Below, in pieces: positions 34,060-44,841 of a DNA stretch of 64,000 nucleotides (its first letter is position 1; every line of letters starts with the position of its first letter). The stretch lies in the NCBI GenBank assembly GCA_010279815.1, contig QEOQ01000439.1, positions 586,308 to 650,307 of the forward strand. Reading direction: 5' to 3'. The position numbers and the translations under genes were made by a program. Origin of the DNA: Brachionus plicatilis. Taxonomy: Eukaryota > Rotifera > Eurotatoria > Ploima > Brachionidae. The notes under the pieces are model-generated. The model was not told the origin of the DNA. It ran no database searches and was given only the letters and a program-made list of their open reading frames with translations.

Positions 34060-34420
34060 CAATGCTTGTAATTGGATTTCGAGACCACTGATTGTAACGT
34101 TTTTATATTTTGTTACTTGATTAAACCAAAAAATTACAGCTTGATCGACGTAATCGTAATTTGATAGTTTAAATCGTTTTTTTCTGGACCGACAAGATTT
34201 TTTTCATAATGTTCAATAATTTTGGCTTTTGATTTTAATATAGTTGAAATTGTAGATGGACTACAGTTGTACTGTTTCGCCAGTTCTGTATTTGAAATAT
34301 TTTATTCATGTTTTTTAATTATTTCAACCTTCGTTTCAAGAGTAAAAGATTTACGTTTTTTCGGGTCTGTATCGGATGATTTAGACGTAGAGACTTTTGA
34401 AACTGATTTTTTATTCATTT
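34060..34420 (-). pseudogene. Tigger/pogo transposase N-terminus (CENP-B HTH) relic
   Basis: From ATG at 34,419 the minus strand reads MNKKSVSKVSTSKSSDTDP, then KRKSFTLETKVEIIKKHE, a stop, and ELAKQYNCSPSTISTILKSK. This is the HTH that binds the TIR in pogo-like transposases. One stop and a later frameshift show it is inactive; the catalytic domain is not present here. Confidence 0.75.
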
Positions 34421-34441
34421 TTATTTAATGTATTTTTATGG

Positions 34442-35225
34442 GGCGAACTTAAATTGTCAAAAATTGATTTATCAACAGTATAAATTGTCAACAATTAAAT
34501 TATCAACTATCTTAAAAAAATATAATCTTCCAACAGTATAAAAAGTCAATAGTATAATTTGTCAACATTTTTATTAATTGATTAAAAAAAAAAAAGAAAA
34601 CATAATTTAACAGCTAACTAAATAATTAATTAAAAAAATTAAGCTTTTATATTGAATTTTACGGTTTTACATTCTGACTCAGTTGTTTTTGGTACTTGGC
34701 GCGAATTCTTTTCGGCCCGACTGTGACTTCATCTTCCACTGTATCACCACTTGTTTTGATTATAACACCACATTTTTGTCCGAGCAAATCCAGTAATTTT
34801 GGCTTTGCCTATAATAAAGGCTATTTTCAAAAGACAAAATGCTCTTACCAGTATTTCCTTGGATAAATTTCTAAAGCATTTTTTTTAATTTTAATTTTAA
34901 AGTTAAATTTAAGTTAATTTGTTTAAATCAAGGGTTTTTATAAGCCAGAAATAAAGAGCATGTTCCTAAGATAGAGTGCATTATTTTAGCACCTTCTCGC
35001 CAAGAATCTGTTTAGATTAGGGTTACTAGAATCCCAATTATTATGTTATATTAATTAGTTATATTAATTAGCTTTTAATTTCTTCAATTAAATAAAAGTT
35101 GACAAATTGTACTATTTTGTTATTTTTTTACTTTTTTATTGGTGACAAATTATACTGTTAGTAAAAAAAAAAAATTGGAATATTATACAGTTGAAAAATC
35201 AATTGTTGACAAATTATACTCGGCC
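34442..35225 (-). mobile_element. TIR element with repeated TTGTCAAC/AGTATAA motifs
   Basis: Left end AAATTGTCAAAAATTGATTT and inverted right end AATTTGTCAACAATTGATTT are similar. Both are followed by TCAAC-GTATAA units repeated several times inward. A minus-strand open stretch at about 34,808-34,655 reads AKPKLLDLLGQKCGVIIKTS and ends in KPKL/KRIR-type basic sequence before a stop. No family was recognised. Confidence 0.55.
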
Positions 35226-35881
35226 ATTTTTATGTTCAAAAAATTTCCTTTTTTTATAGAACTGAAAATTAACAAAAAAGTGTGAAAAAAATTGAATTTT
35301 TATTTCGTTATGGGAAGTTAATTTTTAAAAGAAACCTTTTAATTTGTTCTTTTGTTTTATTTCGTTGCATCAAAATTTCTTTATGTCAAAGTTCGATATA
35401 TCGAAAATTTTTTGTTTAGAATTAATAATATTTATTTCCGGTTCTTAGTTTTCATTTCGTTAATTCAAGGATTTCGTTAATTTAATGTTCGTTGAACGAA
35501 GGTACGACTGTATTTAAAAACGCATGAGGACTGACAAGAAGGTTATAAGGCCATTTTGAATTTAACATTTTTAAGAGACACTATCCTTCAAATTAATATT
35601 TAAATTAGAAATAAAAGTTAAATTTTAATTTTTTATTCTTTTTTATTGAAACAAAGTCTTAGTTAAATTTACAGTTATCTCAAAAATATCAAACATTTTA
35701 CTGATACATTCAAATTATAGGAAATTAAAAAAAAAGGCAAATAAATTTCTTGAAAAAGCTTTTGTCAATTTATTAAATAAACAAATTTGTTAAATCTAAA
35801 AAAAAACTTTATTAAATCTCTTTAAAGTTAAATGAAATTTTTTGAAATTTTTATTGATTTGTTACGACTTTATTAGTTCTC

Positions 35882-36805
35882 ATACACCAAATTTTTATTT
35901 TTTTACCCCGAATTTATTAGAATAACTCCAAAAACAAATTAAAAAAATAAAAATATAAAATGACACTATTTTTTTAACATTATCACCTAATTTAATATAA
36001 ATACACCAAATTTATTGAAAAAAAAATTTTTATTCAATTTTACCATAAAAATTTAAATTTTTCCACATTTATATGCGCAAGCCCAATATCTTCTTTTAAT
36101 CATTTTTGCACCACATGTCACACCACACCACATTGCCCGAGTGAACGAAAATATAAAATTTTTTCTTTTACTTGTGGGGCCACTGAAGTCACAGTTTCGT
36201 CGTTTGAATGATTTGAATGTTCAATGTCGGAAATATAAACTGATCTATTAATCTTATCGTTTTTAATTTTCAAATAAATTGATTTTTTGCAGCCTTTCTT
36301 TTGAAATTTACAATCGAATGTATGCTTATCGCAATCGGCTAAATTATTTGTGCCATGAAAGTTCCATGATATGTTGTCGAAATGTAAATTTTTGATCAAT
36401 TTTTTGAATTTGTCCAAAGATTCACAGTCTTCAACAAAATCGTAGGCTTTAGCTTGGCTTCGTTTGGTTTTTGGTAATTCTTCAGCGTCATTCACTGTAT
36501 CGTTGAAGTTATTTACGAGAATACACGCAGAACTAGACATTTTGATTTGATGAAATGAAGTTTAATAACTTCATTTTATTATATAGTTTTTTTTATGTAT
36601 GTGTCAATAAAAATTGGTGTCATTTTAACAAATTAATGGCCGTTTTAATTAATTATTTGTCAAAATTAAAAAAATAGTGCCGTTTTATTTAATTAAGTGT
36701 TAATCCTTATTTTTACGGATTATTTGATTAAAAGGGGAATTTTTTTTTAAATTATTGGGGTATAATATTAATTATTTGGGGTATTTTATTGAAAATTTGG
36801 GGTAT
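35882..36805 (-). mobile_element. 924-bp truncated MULE with intact N-terminal ORF
   Basis: Left end ATACACCAAATTTTTATT and inverted right end ATACCCCAAATTTTCAAT are similar. Subterminal TACCCC/GGGGTA units occur on both sides. It carries the ORF at 36,118-36,540 and no catalytic region. No matching target duplication was found, perhaps because it lies at the junction of the LINE tail. Confidence 0.6.
36118..36540 (-). CDS. MULE N-terminal zinc-finger ORF (WRKY-GCM1/FLYWCH-like), 140 aa
   Basis: Open from ATG 36,540 to TGA 36,118. It reads SLDKFKKLIKNLHFDNISWN, then HTFDCKFQKKGCKKSIYLKI and DIEHSNHSND. This gives a C-x6-C ... H-x2-H zinc ligand set of the WRKY-GCM1/FLYWCH type found at the N-terminus of MULE transposases, where it binds DNA. 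The rest of the transposase is missing. The protein could at most be a free DNA-binding domain; more likely it is simply a young relic. Degraded homologues lie at 27,840-28,320 and 38,581-38,820. Confidence 0.65.
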   Translation of the reverse strand: MSSSACILVNNFNDTVNDAEELPKTKRSQAKAYDFVEDCESLDKFKKLIKNLHFDNISWNFHGTNNLADCDKHTFDCKFQKKGCKKSIYLKIKNDKINRSVYISDIEHSNHSNDETVTSVAPQVKEKILYFRSLGQCGVV

Positions 36806-36822
36806 CGAAATTCAAGAGCCAT

Positions 36823-36857
<35 letters not shown>

Positions 36858-36887
36858 TAAAAAAAAAGCTATGATGAGGTTTTATCC

Positions 36888-37745
36888 TCACTGTAATAGC
36901 CCATCTAAATTTAGTTTGTCTAATTTATTTTTAAATTCGTTCAATGTTTTGGAATAAATAACTTCTCTACTGAGGTTATTCCAAGCATTCACCACTCTAT
37001 TGCTGAAAAAATGGTATCTTTGATCGCAGTTTTTCACCAATTGCTTCTCCATTTTAAGGTCATAAAATCTTGGAGCCGGACGAAAATTCGCTTGTTGGTT
37101 TCTGAAGATTGGAGGTTTATACCAACGTATTGTTTCTAAACCATTAACTATTTTGTACATTTCGATCAAATCTCCTCTTAATCTTCTTATCTCTTGGGTA
37201 GTTAAGCTAAGAGTTTCTAAGCGTTCGTCGTAGCTTTACTTCTTAAGTTCAGGAACTAATTTGGTAGCCCTTCTTTGGACAGATTCTATGACGCTTATAT
37301 CTTTTTTTAGATATGGGTTCCAGGCCTGAACTGCATATTCTAGATGTGGTCTGACCAATGCTTTATACAATATACCAATTGACTCCTTGTTCTGAAATTT
37401 TAACGTTCTTCGTATTGAGCCTAAAACTGAATTTGCTTTGTTCGAAACTGCATTTACTAATTATACTTTGTTCAAATCCATAACTTTCCAGCTTATGCAA
37501 TAAGCGTTTGTGCGGGACAGTGTCAAAAGCTTTAAGAAATCCAAATAAACAATATCGATTGGGAGGTTGTGATTTAATATCTCGGACATGATATCGATGG
37601 TTTCAATTAGATTGGTAAAACATGATTTATTTTTAATAAAACCAAGTTGTCTTTCGTTTAACAATTTATTCATACCAAGAAAGTCCACAATAACGGACTT
37701 TAGAAGCTTTTCCATAATTTTGCATGAAATAGAAGTAAGGGACAC
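36888..37745 (-). pseudogene. LINE reverse-transcriptase remnants
   Basis: 37,745-37,500 reads MSLTSISCKIMEKLLKSVIV, RQLGFIKNKSCFTNLIETID and YLDFLKAFDTVPHKRLL, the RT finger/palm blocks, with the catalytic FADD region missing. Then 37,440-36,888 reads [20 protein letters not shown] and YHFFSNRVVNAWNNLS, the usual C-terminal tail of these RTs. Frame changes separate the pieces. Confidence 0.85.
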
Positions 37746-37759
37746 TGGTCATTGTTTTT

Positions 37760-38348
37760 ATTTAACTCATTGCGACGTAAAATTAATTTCTTACTGAGTT
37801 CGCGCTCAGCAACAGTTTGGTCAGAATTAATATAAACTCTTTCAAAATTACTATGTTTTTTCAAATTTTTTGGCACATTTTTGCAGTTCAATTTTACTTG
37901 ATTTTTCGTCCAGTTCGACAAGCACTGGTGTGCTTTGAACACTATCATCTTTTCGTTTAAAGCGTTTTACAAATTTCACTTTTCTGACGTCAAAACCAAT
38001 CGACTGAACAATATCCTTTACCATGTTTTCGTTTTCTTCTTTACCATCAACGTGCTCCGTACCAAATATTAAAAGATTTTTAGCCTTTTTCTCTTCTTCA
38101 TGTCTTTCTAAACGAACTGCATTAATTATATTTTTCTCGACGTTATCCAATTCGTTTTTTTTAAAAAGATCCGAAAAAATTTCCGACTGGTTTATTCGAC
38201 TGCTATTTTCTCTCAGCTTTTTATTTTCGCATTCAAGGTTTCCAAATTCGGTTTCCAAATCGCTTCTCCTCTTCTCCATTCTTTGGATAATCTTTTTTTG
38301 TTCCTCCACAAACGCATCGTACACGCTTTTTTGAACATTTACCATCAT
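37760..38348 (-). pseudogene. LINE ORF1-like coiled-coil protein, truncated
   Basis: ATG at 38,348. Residues ~15-90 form a charged coiled coil (IIQRMEKRRSDLETEFGNLE). They are followed by NLLIFGTE...MVKDIVQSIGFD, which resembles the RRM-like/C-terminal fold of LINE ORF1 proteins. The frame continues past a change at ~37,860 as SDQTVAERELSKKLILRRNE and then jumps to RT sequence, so the end is deleted. Confidence 0.65.
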
Positions 38349-38580
38349 GCATAAATTGAAATCGAAATTAGAATTGTTTAATTATTCCCTATACTCAAAT
38401 TCTCCGAATTCTTTTGCTTTTGTTCGATAATTATGATTTAGTCATTCGTCCGTAATTATGGTTTAGCCATTTGTTACACTTTATTATTCCCAGTAGATCA
38501 AAGTTTTTTGATTTGCGATTTCATAAATCAAAAAAATAAAATAAAAATTATTTTCAAAAAAATAACATGAATTTTCAAAT

Positions 38581-38895
38581 TCAAATTGATATTCTTAGAT
38601 TGCTTACGGCTAGCAGCTGACAAACCTTAGCCCAGTATCTTCTCTTAGTCATTTTAGCTCCAAATTTTTCACAAAACATTTCTTGTGTAACTAATCTTTT
38701 TGGTCTGTCCAAGTGATCGAAAATATAAATTTTTTTCTTTTGTCTGAAGAGGAACAGCAGCAGAATTTTCATCGTTTGAATAAATTGAATGTTGATTGTC
38801 TGAAACATAAACTTAAACATTTGTTTTACAATTTTAACTTTGAAATATATTAATTTTTTGCAAACTTTTTTGTTAATATCAGTTAATGTATATTG
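38581..38895 (-). pseudogene. MULE protein relic, partner of 28,010-28,316
   Basis: Near-identical to the left copy over ~280 bp, and in the reading frame of the zinc finger shows VCKK..., SNHSNDENS-like and LYFRSLGQ blocks. A longer open frame exists in another phase but has no domain and is a by-product. It is inactive. Confidence 0.6.
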
Positions 38896-39270
38896 GAATA
38901 ATTGATTTTCAAATAGAATAAAAATAAAAGTTAGTTATTTTAAATTTAATATTTTGGTTATTTTTTGTTTTCTAACAAAACTTCAATTTATGGTTCTAAA
39001 AGATGATATCGACTAAAAGATGTTCTAAAAGACGATTTTTTTAATCAAATATGATTCAGCCTAAAATATTATAAAATTATTGAATAGATACTGATTAATT
39101 AAAATGGTCTGCATATAACTGATATTGCGATGAACTCAAATCACTCTATTTACTTTATTACTTGATTAGGATATAATCCTGTTTTCTTTCCCACGGAAGC
39201 ACATCCATTCCAACCTTTTATTTTTGTTGGAACCATTAGCCATTAATGAAAAAAATTTGGCTTTGAGTGT

Positions 39271-39502
39271 AAATTCAAATTAAAAAATAAAGACAAAAAT
39301 TTTGATTTACAATTTAAAAATTTTTTTCAATAAAGCAAGTTAAGTTTAAAAAAAATTTGACAGCAGTGGGATTTGAACCCACGCCAGTATACACTGACCA
39401 GAACACACATTTTAAGCTATGTTTCAAACTTGAGTCTGGCGCCTTAGACCACTCGGCCATACTGTCTTAGTTCTTAACTTCTTTGAAATAGTTTAAAAAA
39501 TA
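39271..39502. repeat. Duplicated block containing tRNA-Leu, copy 2
   Basis: Direct repeat of 22,578-22,810. Homology begins around AAAAAATAAAGACAAAAATT and ends soon after CTTCTTTGAAATAGTTTAAAA. Confidence 0.8.
39359..39466 (-). tRNA. tRNA-Leu (anticodon CAA) with a 25-nt intron, second copy
   Basis: Same A box, B box, acceptor and variable arm as 22,667-22,774. The only difference seen within the gene is one base in the intron (intron 39,428-39,404; anticodon 39,432-39,430). The mature tRNAs are therefore predicted to be identical, and the copy looks functional. Confidence 0.97.
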
Positions 39503-40030
39503 ATTAATCAAAATCTAATAATTTGTGCGTCATTCTTTAAATTAAATTACAAAAAAGATATTTTAAAAATCTTAAATTAGACTAAAATAAACAAACAAAT
39601 GATAAGCTTGAATTGAAAATATGAAATATGCTCTGAAGTCACTAAAGAAAATAAAGTGATTAAAAATTTAGAGGCATGCATCTATTCTCAGTTATCTTCT
39701 GTTCTTTTCTAATTCTTTTTATGTTAAAACGTAGTAGAATAAATTAAACAAGGAATGCATTTTTTTAATTTCTTTATTTGTGAACAGAATTTTATGTGTA
39801 AATTTTTTTTGTCATTTTATGATTAAAGATTAAATTTAGTGATTTTTAGAAATTTTGGTTAATTTATTATTACAAGCCATTATACCGTATTCCCTTGTTC
39901 GACAAAGGCAGAAACACAGCTTTAGTGCAACAACAAATACCATCTCGCCCATGTTAAAACATTCATAACCTACCTAATCGGCATGCCTTAAAAATTTGAT
40001 TTAAGCCCTGAGTCCGCATTAAAATAAAGT
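39503..40030. other. Intergenic DNA, nothing recognised
   Basis: AT-rich sequence without open frames of note. A short stretch around 39,885-40,000 (TTCGACAAAGGCAGAAACAC) is similar in inverted form to 44,225-44,330. This suggests that the 4-kb element to the right inserted into, or carries, an additional inverted pair. Confidence 0.4.
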
Positions 40031-40701
40031 CAGAGTTGTTTAAAAGTCCCAAAAAAAGTCCAAGTCCGGATTTAAAAAATTTTTTTTTAAGGTGTCCCAA
40101 ACGATAAACCGTAGTTTAGCTAAATAAATTTTTGAAAATTTTTAAAATTTGTTTTCTATGATAATATTTTATGCTGAATTCAAATTTTGAATTAGTTTTT
40201 GTATAGGACTTTGTTTATTTTGCTCGAAAACGACAGCAGAAACTTACTACAGTACAAAGCTGAAAAAAGTTATCAACTATTTCAGAACAAATTTTAATTT
40301 TTTTTTAGAAAATTTCAGAAAAAAATTTAACCAAAACTTAATTTTGTTCTGAACAAATTCAAAAAAAAAATTGAAACTGATTTGTTTTTTTTGAAACTGA
40401 ACAAAAACTGAAAAACATAAATTGTAAACTTGACCTTTGATTAAATTTAATGATAAATCTTATTGGATAAATTACTAGTCTATTGTTGTTTCAATTTAAC
40501 CAATCATAATATTACTGCTAGCTATTAATACTAAAATAATAAGATTAAACTCATGCCGACTTATTTTTCAATTTCTTTTAATCTTTAACATTCAATATTT
40601 TAAAAAAGAATTCTTTTTTTTTAAGCCGCTCTTTTAATATTAGTTAAAATTTTACACTAAAATTGTTTGATTTAGAATTTATTTTTTTTAATATAAAAAC
40701 A

Positions 40702-40887
40702 ATGTATAAAATAGCCGATAAGGTTCAAGTTCTTGATAGGACATGTTTTGTTTGGCGAAACGCAACAATAAAAGATATCAAAAACAATGATTATGTGATC
40801 AACTTTGATAACTATCTTAATAAATATGACAGCGAATATACAATAGGTACTGTTTTAAAAAATAAATATTATCAACTTATATTTTAA
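40702..40887 (+). CDS. Small hypothetical protein, Tudor/chromo-barrel-like
   Basis: A 61-aa frame from ATG 40,702 to TAA. It reads MYKIADKVQVLDRTCFVWRN, then ATIKDIKNND, YVINFDNY and YDSEYTIG. The pattern (G/A-D-K-V-x-V ... W-x-x-A-x-I ... Y-x-V-x-F ... Y-D) resembles a Tudor/chromo-barrel fold, which binds modified histone tails. It lies inside a Tc1-like element, convergent with the transposase fragment. Host exon, captured domain and chance are all possible; function is not established. Confidence 0.35.
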   Translation: MYKIADKVQVLDRTCFVWRNATIKDIKNNDYVINFDNYLNKYDSEYTIGTVLKNKYYQLIF

Positions 40888-40893
40888 TTTCTT

Positions 40894-41367
40894 TTAACGC
40901 TTTTTTAACAGAGCTGATTCGAGAGCCTGTGGCAGAACGCGAAATAGCTCGCGAAAATATAAATAAATTTCTGAAAAAGTTGATACATTAAAAATATAGA
41001 TTAGTAACCTGGTTGTTTTCCTAGTCCAATCGAGTTTTTTAGCAGCCCTACTAATCGTGTCTCTGCTTACTTTTAAAGTAAATTCAGAATAAATTTTAGC
41101 AACTAAATGAGCAGAAGTAATTTGTCTGTTGGATTTTATTTGTTCATCAATATATTGGTAATGTTTTTCGCTAAATAATGTCTTTTTTCCTCTTCCAGGT
41201 AAGTCTTGTAAACTGTGCGTACGTTGATATTTTCTGCAAATTTTTCCAACTGACAAACGACTAATTGGACTGTCTTCTGTTTTTAAAATCTGAGAAATTT
41301 TTGTATGAGATAAACCTTTTGATCTTAATAATATTATTCTATGGCGAATATTAATTGTTGCTCTCAT
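40894..41367 (-). pseudogene. Tc1/mariner transposase N-terminal HTH domain, truncated
   Basis: From ATG 41,367 it reads MRATINIRHRIILLRSKGLS, TKISQILKTEDSPISRLSVG and RKYQRTHSLQDLPGRGKKT. This is the bipartite paired-like helix-turn-helix with the GRPGR-like linker of Tc1 transposases. A second HTH follows (ITSAHLVAKIYSEFTLKVSR, DTISRAAKKLDWTRK). The DDE domain does not follow; the frame drifts into unrelated sequence after about residue 120. Confidence 0.85.
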
Positions 41368-41516
41368 ATTGATTATAAACTTTTATTGATTAAATGATAA
41401 TATTAAAATTGGCTTAATAAACATAATTCTTCATCTATTGACAATAAAAAAAAAGAATCCTTTTAAAAACTTTTTATCCTTTAAAAACTTAAAAACCATA
41501 AAGAGTCTTAAAGTAA

Positions 41517-41659
41517 NNNNNNNNNNNNNNNNNNNNNNNNNNNNNNNNNNNNNNNNNNNNNNNNNNNNNNNNNNNNNNNNNNNNNNNNNNNNNNNNNNNN
41601 NNNNNNNNNNNNNNNNNNNNNNNNNNNNNNNNNNNNNNNNNNNNNNNNNNNNNNNNNNN
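41517..41659. other. Assembly gap (143 N)
   Basis: A run of N inside the Tc1-like element, just before its right inverted repeat. Frames crossing it are meaningless. Confidence 1.
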
Positions 41660-42289
41660 CTTTAAAAGGTCAAGTTTAATTTATTAAATTTTCAATTTTG
41701 TTCAGTTTTTGAAAAACAAAACAGTTTTTAGTTTCTGTTTAAAAAAAATTTTAATTTTAGTTTAGACTTTGTTTAATCTTTAGTTTAACTTTTTCTTAGA
41801 AAAAAATTTGAAAATGTTCTGAAAAGTTGATAACTTTTTTCAGCTTTGTACTGTAATTTAATATGATACTTTTTAAAAGAATTCCAAGTCAAAAAACATT
41901 TACATAACCTTGCAAAAATTATTTTTGAAATCATCTTTGATAAAATAATACAAAATTCATTTGTCTTCTGGACTGAGTTTTTTTTTTTCACACGCAAAAT
42001 TTAGTTAAATTTTGATTAAAATCATTTTTAACTCGTTTTTATAATTCTTATACTTCTCGCTTGGAACTTTTTCTAACCAAAAAAAAATCAGTTTTATATC
42101 TTTTGGACCCTCCTCTTTAAAACATATCTTTCCGTTTTTTGACTGGATCTTTTATTTTTCCTGTTGATTAAAGCAAAAACCTAATTTTGTAATAAAATAA
42201 AATGGGAAGAGTAAAGAGTAATGTAATTTTAAATTAAGATAAATTATTTTTCTTTAATTTAATTTTTTAAAGTACAAGTTGAAGAGATA

Positions 42290-42741
42290 AAAATGGAACC
42301 TACAAAGGATTAATAAATATATGTAAAGAATTAGGGTTAATAGATGAGAATATTAAATCAAATGATATTACTTTGGACCAATTGAGAGAAAAACTGCTAA
42401 ACCATCAGGCTTTTAACAACGAAAATACGCATCTTCAAAAACTTGCTAAAGATAGCAGCTTTAAGGTGCTTTTTTTTCCTAAATATCACTGCGAATTGAA
42501 CCCAATTGAAGGACTTTGGTGCTTTTTAAAAACTAATGTAAGGATTTAACAATGATTAGGATTTTAGGAGGCTTTTAGACTCTTTTAATGACGGATTAAG
42601 GCTTTTTGAAGAAAAAAAACTAAACTTTAAACTTTAGAATATATTTTGGTCGGCTTTAGATATGTATTCCAGTGGTTCAAGTTACCAAGAAGTTTTAACT
42701 GAATTATACGGGACAAAATCAAGTAGAAACACTCTATTTTA
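42290..42741 (+). pseudogene. Transposase DDE C-terminal relic
   Basis: The plus strand reads KGLINICKELGLIDENIKSN, DITLDQLREKLLNHQAF, then FKVLFFPKYHCELNPIEGLW with the last catalytic Glu, and RRLLDSFNDGLRLFEEKKLN after stops. The HCELNPIE block is typical of a Tc1/IS630-like transposase lineage. Internal stops near 42,549-42,570 and 42,637 make it inactive. A Tc1-terminus phrase (AAGTCCCATGGACAAG) follows at 42,790. Confidence 0.75.
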
Positions 42742-44841
42742 GAAACACCAAAATTTTGATACTATTATTATTTATTTATTAAAATTAAAGTCCCATGGAC
42801 AAGTATAAAAATAAGAAAAAAAAGTAGAATATAAAAAGTTATTATAAAAAATTATTTTAAAAAATTTCATAATTTATGAAAAAAAAAAATTAAATTTAAT
42901 TTTAATTACAAGAATAAGAAAATCCGATTCAAGCCGTATTAAGCTAAACTTCTGATATGCGCACTTTTGGTGACAAATTATTTGTTTATTTATTTGAATG
43001 AATTAAGCATCATAGGCACAAAAAAAAGAGATTAGAGAAATTTAATTAAGTTGTAAGATATAATAAAAAGTAGATAATTTAATTAACAGATAAATGTTTT
43101 TTTGAAGTAGATTTTCATTTTATTTAGTAGATAAATGTTTTTCTCAAAAAGATATTTGTCTTTTATGTGTTAAATTTTGAAAACTGTGAACTCTAAAACT
43201 TAATGAACATTTATTTGAATTTTATTTAATTCGCCGAATGAGAATGAACCTGAAAAACGCAAATGTGGAAGACCAAAAAAAATAACTACCGGTTCTTCAG
43301 ATATGAACAAAAAAAATAATGAAGAAGGTGAGAAATCGTCAAAAAAAAGTCGTAATTGATTTTATATCTTTTTTATATTAATTGTCTTTTTGCTAAAAAT
43401 GATTTCTATTTTTTTTAATTATTTTTATCTTTTTTTATTCAAATAAAATATCTACTAAAAAAGAAAATTATCTACGACTAGAAAATATATCCAAATATGT
43501 TTTAGTCTGTGATGTTATATTTCTGAATTATGAAACAAACCGATTTAAAAAAAAAGCTATCTTTTACTTGAAATAGGTCTAGGTGCTAAATAAAGAAAAA
43601 TTGGAGTTCTGGATAATAAAACCTATTCGGAATAGATTTTAAAGAAATTAAAAATTTCTTTTTTCTTTTTTCGTTTTAAAAAATACTCAAAAAACTTACT
43701 GCAGGTATACAGATTTGTGTTTCTATAAACAAAAAAATGTAAAATTTCTGAATTACCCGAAAAAAAATTTCTGATCCATGTAAATCCAAAATACCCGTAA
43801 TACTTAAATTAAGAAGGCCCTTTAATGAAACGAAAAAAAGTGAACCCATGAATTTTTTTTGACAAATATGAATTTTTCATCATGAAAAAACTGATAATGG
43901 ATTTTTTTTCAAATTTTAAGTCATTTTGACTTTCTACGGTTTATCATTTGGAGCACCTTAAAAAAAAAAATTAAAGTCTTTGCTCGGACTTTTGAAAAAA
44001 AAAAGTCCGGACTCGGACTTGACTTGAAACTTGTGACTTTTAAACAACTCTGAATAAAATTTTAAAGTTTAATGATGAATCAAAGCTTAGGATTTTTTCA
44101 AAAAATAAAAAATAGAATTAAAACTTTTCCCATTTTTCTTTAAATTAATTTTATAGAGCTGTATCAAATATAAAATTCAAAATAATAATTTTTATTTTTA
44201 TTTATAATATTTTTTTTTAACACAGCTTTAGAGGATGCAGTGTAAGCCGAGAATGTTTTAACATTTTGAGATGGTGTTTGTTGCATGCACCAAAGCTGTC
44301 TTTCTGTCTTTGTCGAACAACCCTAACTTTGTGTAATTTTTAAATTCTATTTAAAATTTTGCTTAGTTAATGTTCAAGGTTTCCAATTTTTTATAATTAA
44401 AGTAAATGCAGATATTTTGTCATTAAAATCAATAATTAATTAAAATTTTATTTAAATACCTGGAATATTAAATTTCTCATTAATTGAACTTTTTTCTTGA
44501 AACTAAAAGCTAATTAAACATAAAATTAAGAATTAAGCAAATACTTATGACGTAAATGGAGAAAGAATAATGATTTTAGCCAACAAAAAAATTCTGAACA
44601 AAAAATTTTTTAATTTCATGATCAAATAAACTTTTTAATTGCTAATTATTTCTAGTCAATGTTTGAATAATATTCATTGAATCGAACAAGAAAATTATTA
44701 AAAAATTAATTTGAATAAATTTTTATTACATAAAACTCGAGTCTTACTAATGTAGTTCTACAATATTGATTAGGTCTAAAAATTTAATCAACCACACTAA
44801 TTTAGAAATGCTTACTCAGCACTAAAATCTTTACATATTCC

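Larger units (their letters stand above)
33878..35510 (-). mobile_element. Second Tigger/pogo-type element with TIRs and TA end
   Basis: The right end, inverted, reads CAGTCGTACCTTCGTTCAAC next to TA. The left end reads GTACCTCGGTATAACGAAA. CAGT...ACCTCG-type ends are characteristic of Tigger elements. It carries a CENP-B-type HTH relic on the minus strand and is interrupted at 34,442-35,225 by another TIR element. Confidence 0.7.
36829..38460 (-). mobile_element. Internally deleted non-LTR retrotransposon (LINE)
   Basis: Read on the minus strand: a coiled-coil ORF1 (38,348-37,851) is followed at once by part of a reverse transcriptase (37,745-37,465) and its C-terminus (37,440-36,888). The 3' end is an (ATT)n/(AAT)n tract at 36,829-36,857. 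The flanking repeat of ~14 bp fits target-primed insertion. The RT core between KLESYGFEQ and the C-terminal part is missing. Confidence 0.8.
35640..39085 (-). mobile_element. MULE-derived repeat, right (minus) copy of the inverted pair
   Basis: Inverted partner of 25,560-28,640. It is split by a 2.6-kb insertion between a GTTACGACTTTATTA (35,861-35,875) and GTTACACTTTATTA (38,473-38,486) repeat. That pair is probably the target duplication of the LINE. A short MULE-protein relic (38,820-38,581) is shared with 28,060-28,316. Confidence 0.7.
40250..41853 (-). mobile_element. Tc1/mariner-type element with ~190-bp inverted ends and TA duplication
   Basis: Starts CAGTACAAAGCTGAAAAAAG after TA and ends with the inverse before TA. 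The inverted homology runs ~190 bp (40,250-40,440 and 41,660-41,853). It contains the transposase N-terminus at 40,894-41,367, a small ORF at 40,702-40,887 and the gap. Confidence 0.85.
40031..44052. mobile_element. ~4-kb TIR element of the CAGAGTTGTTTAAAAGTC family
   Basis: Left end CAGAGTTGTTTAAAAGTC and right end GACTTTTAAACAACTCTG are exact inverses. Further inverted similarity follows inward (AAACGATAAACCGTAG and CTACGGTTTATCATTT). Small non-coding relatives lie at 57,288-58,807 and 61,650-61,889. Inside are a Tc1-like element, an assembly gap, a second transposase relic (42,290-42,741) and an AT-hook-like tail fragment near 43,235-43,360 (RKCGRPKKITTG). Confidence 0.75.

Noticed and set aside
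38023..38334. Plus-strand 103-aa Ser/Phe-rich frame
   Set aside because: Exact antisense shadow of the LINE ORF1 coiled coil.
41438..41665. Open frame running through the N gap
   Set aside because: Artefact of undefined bases.
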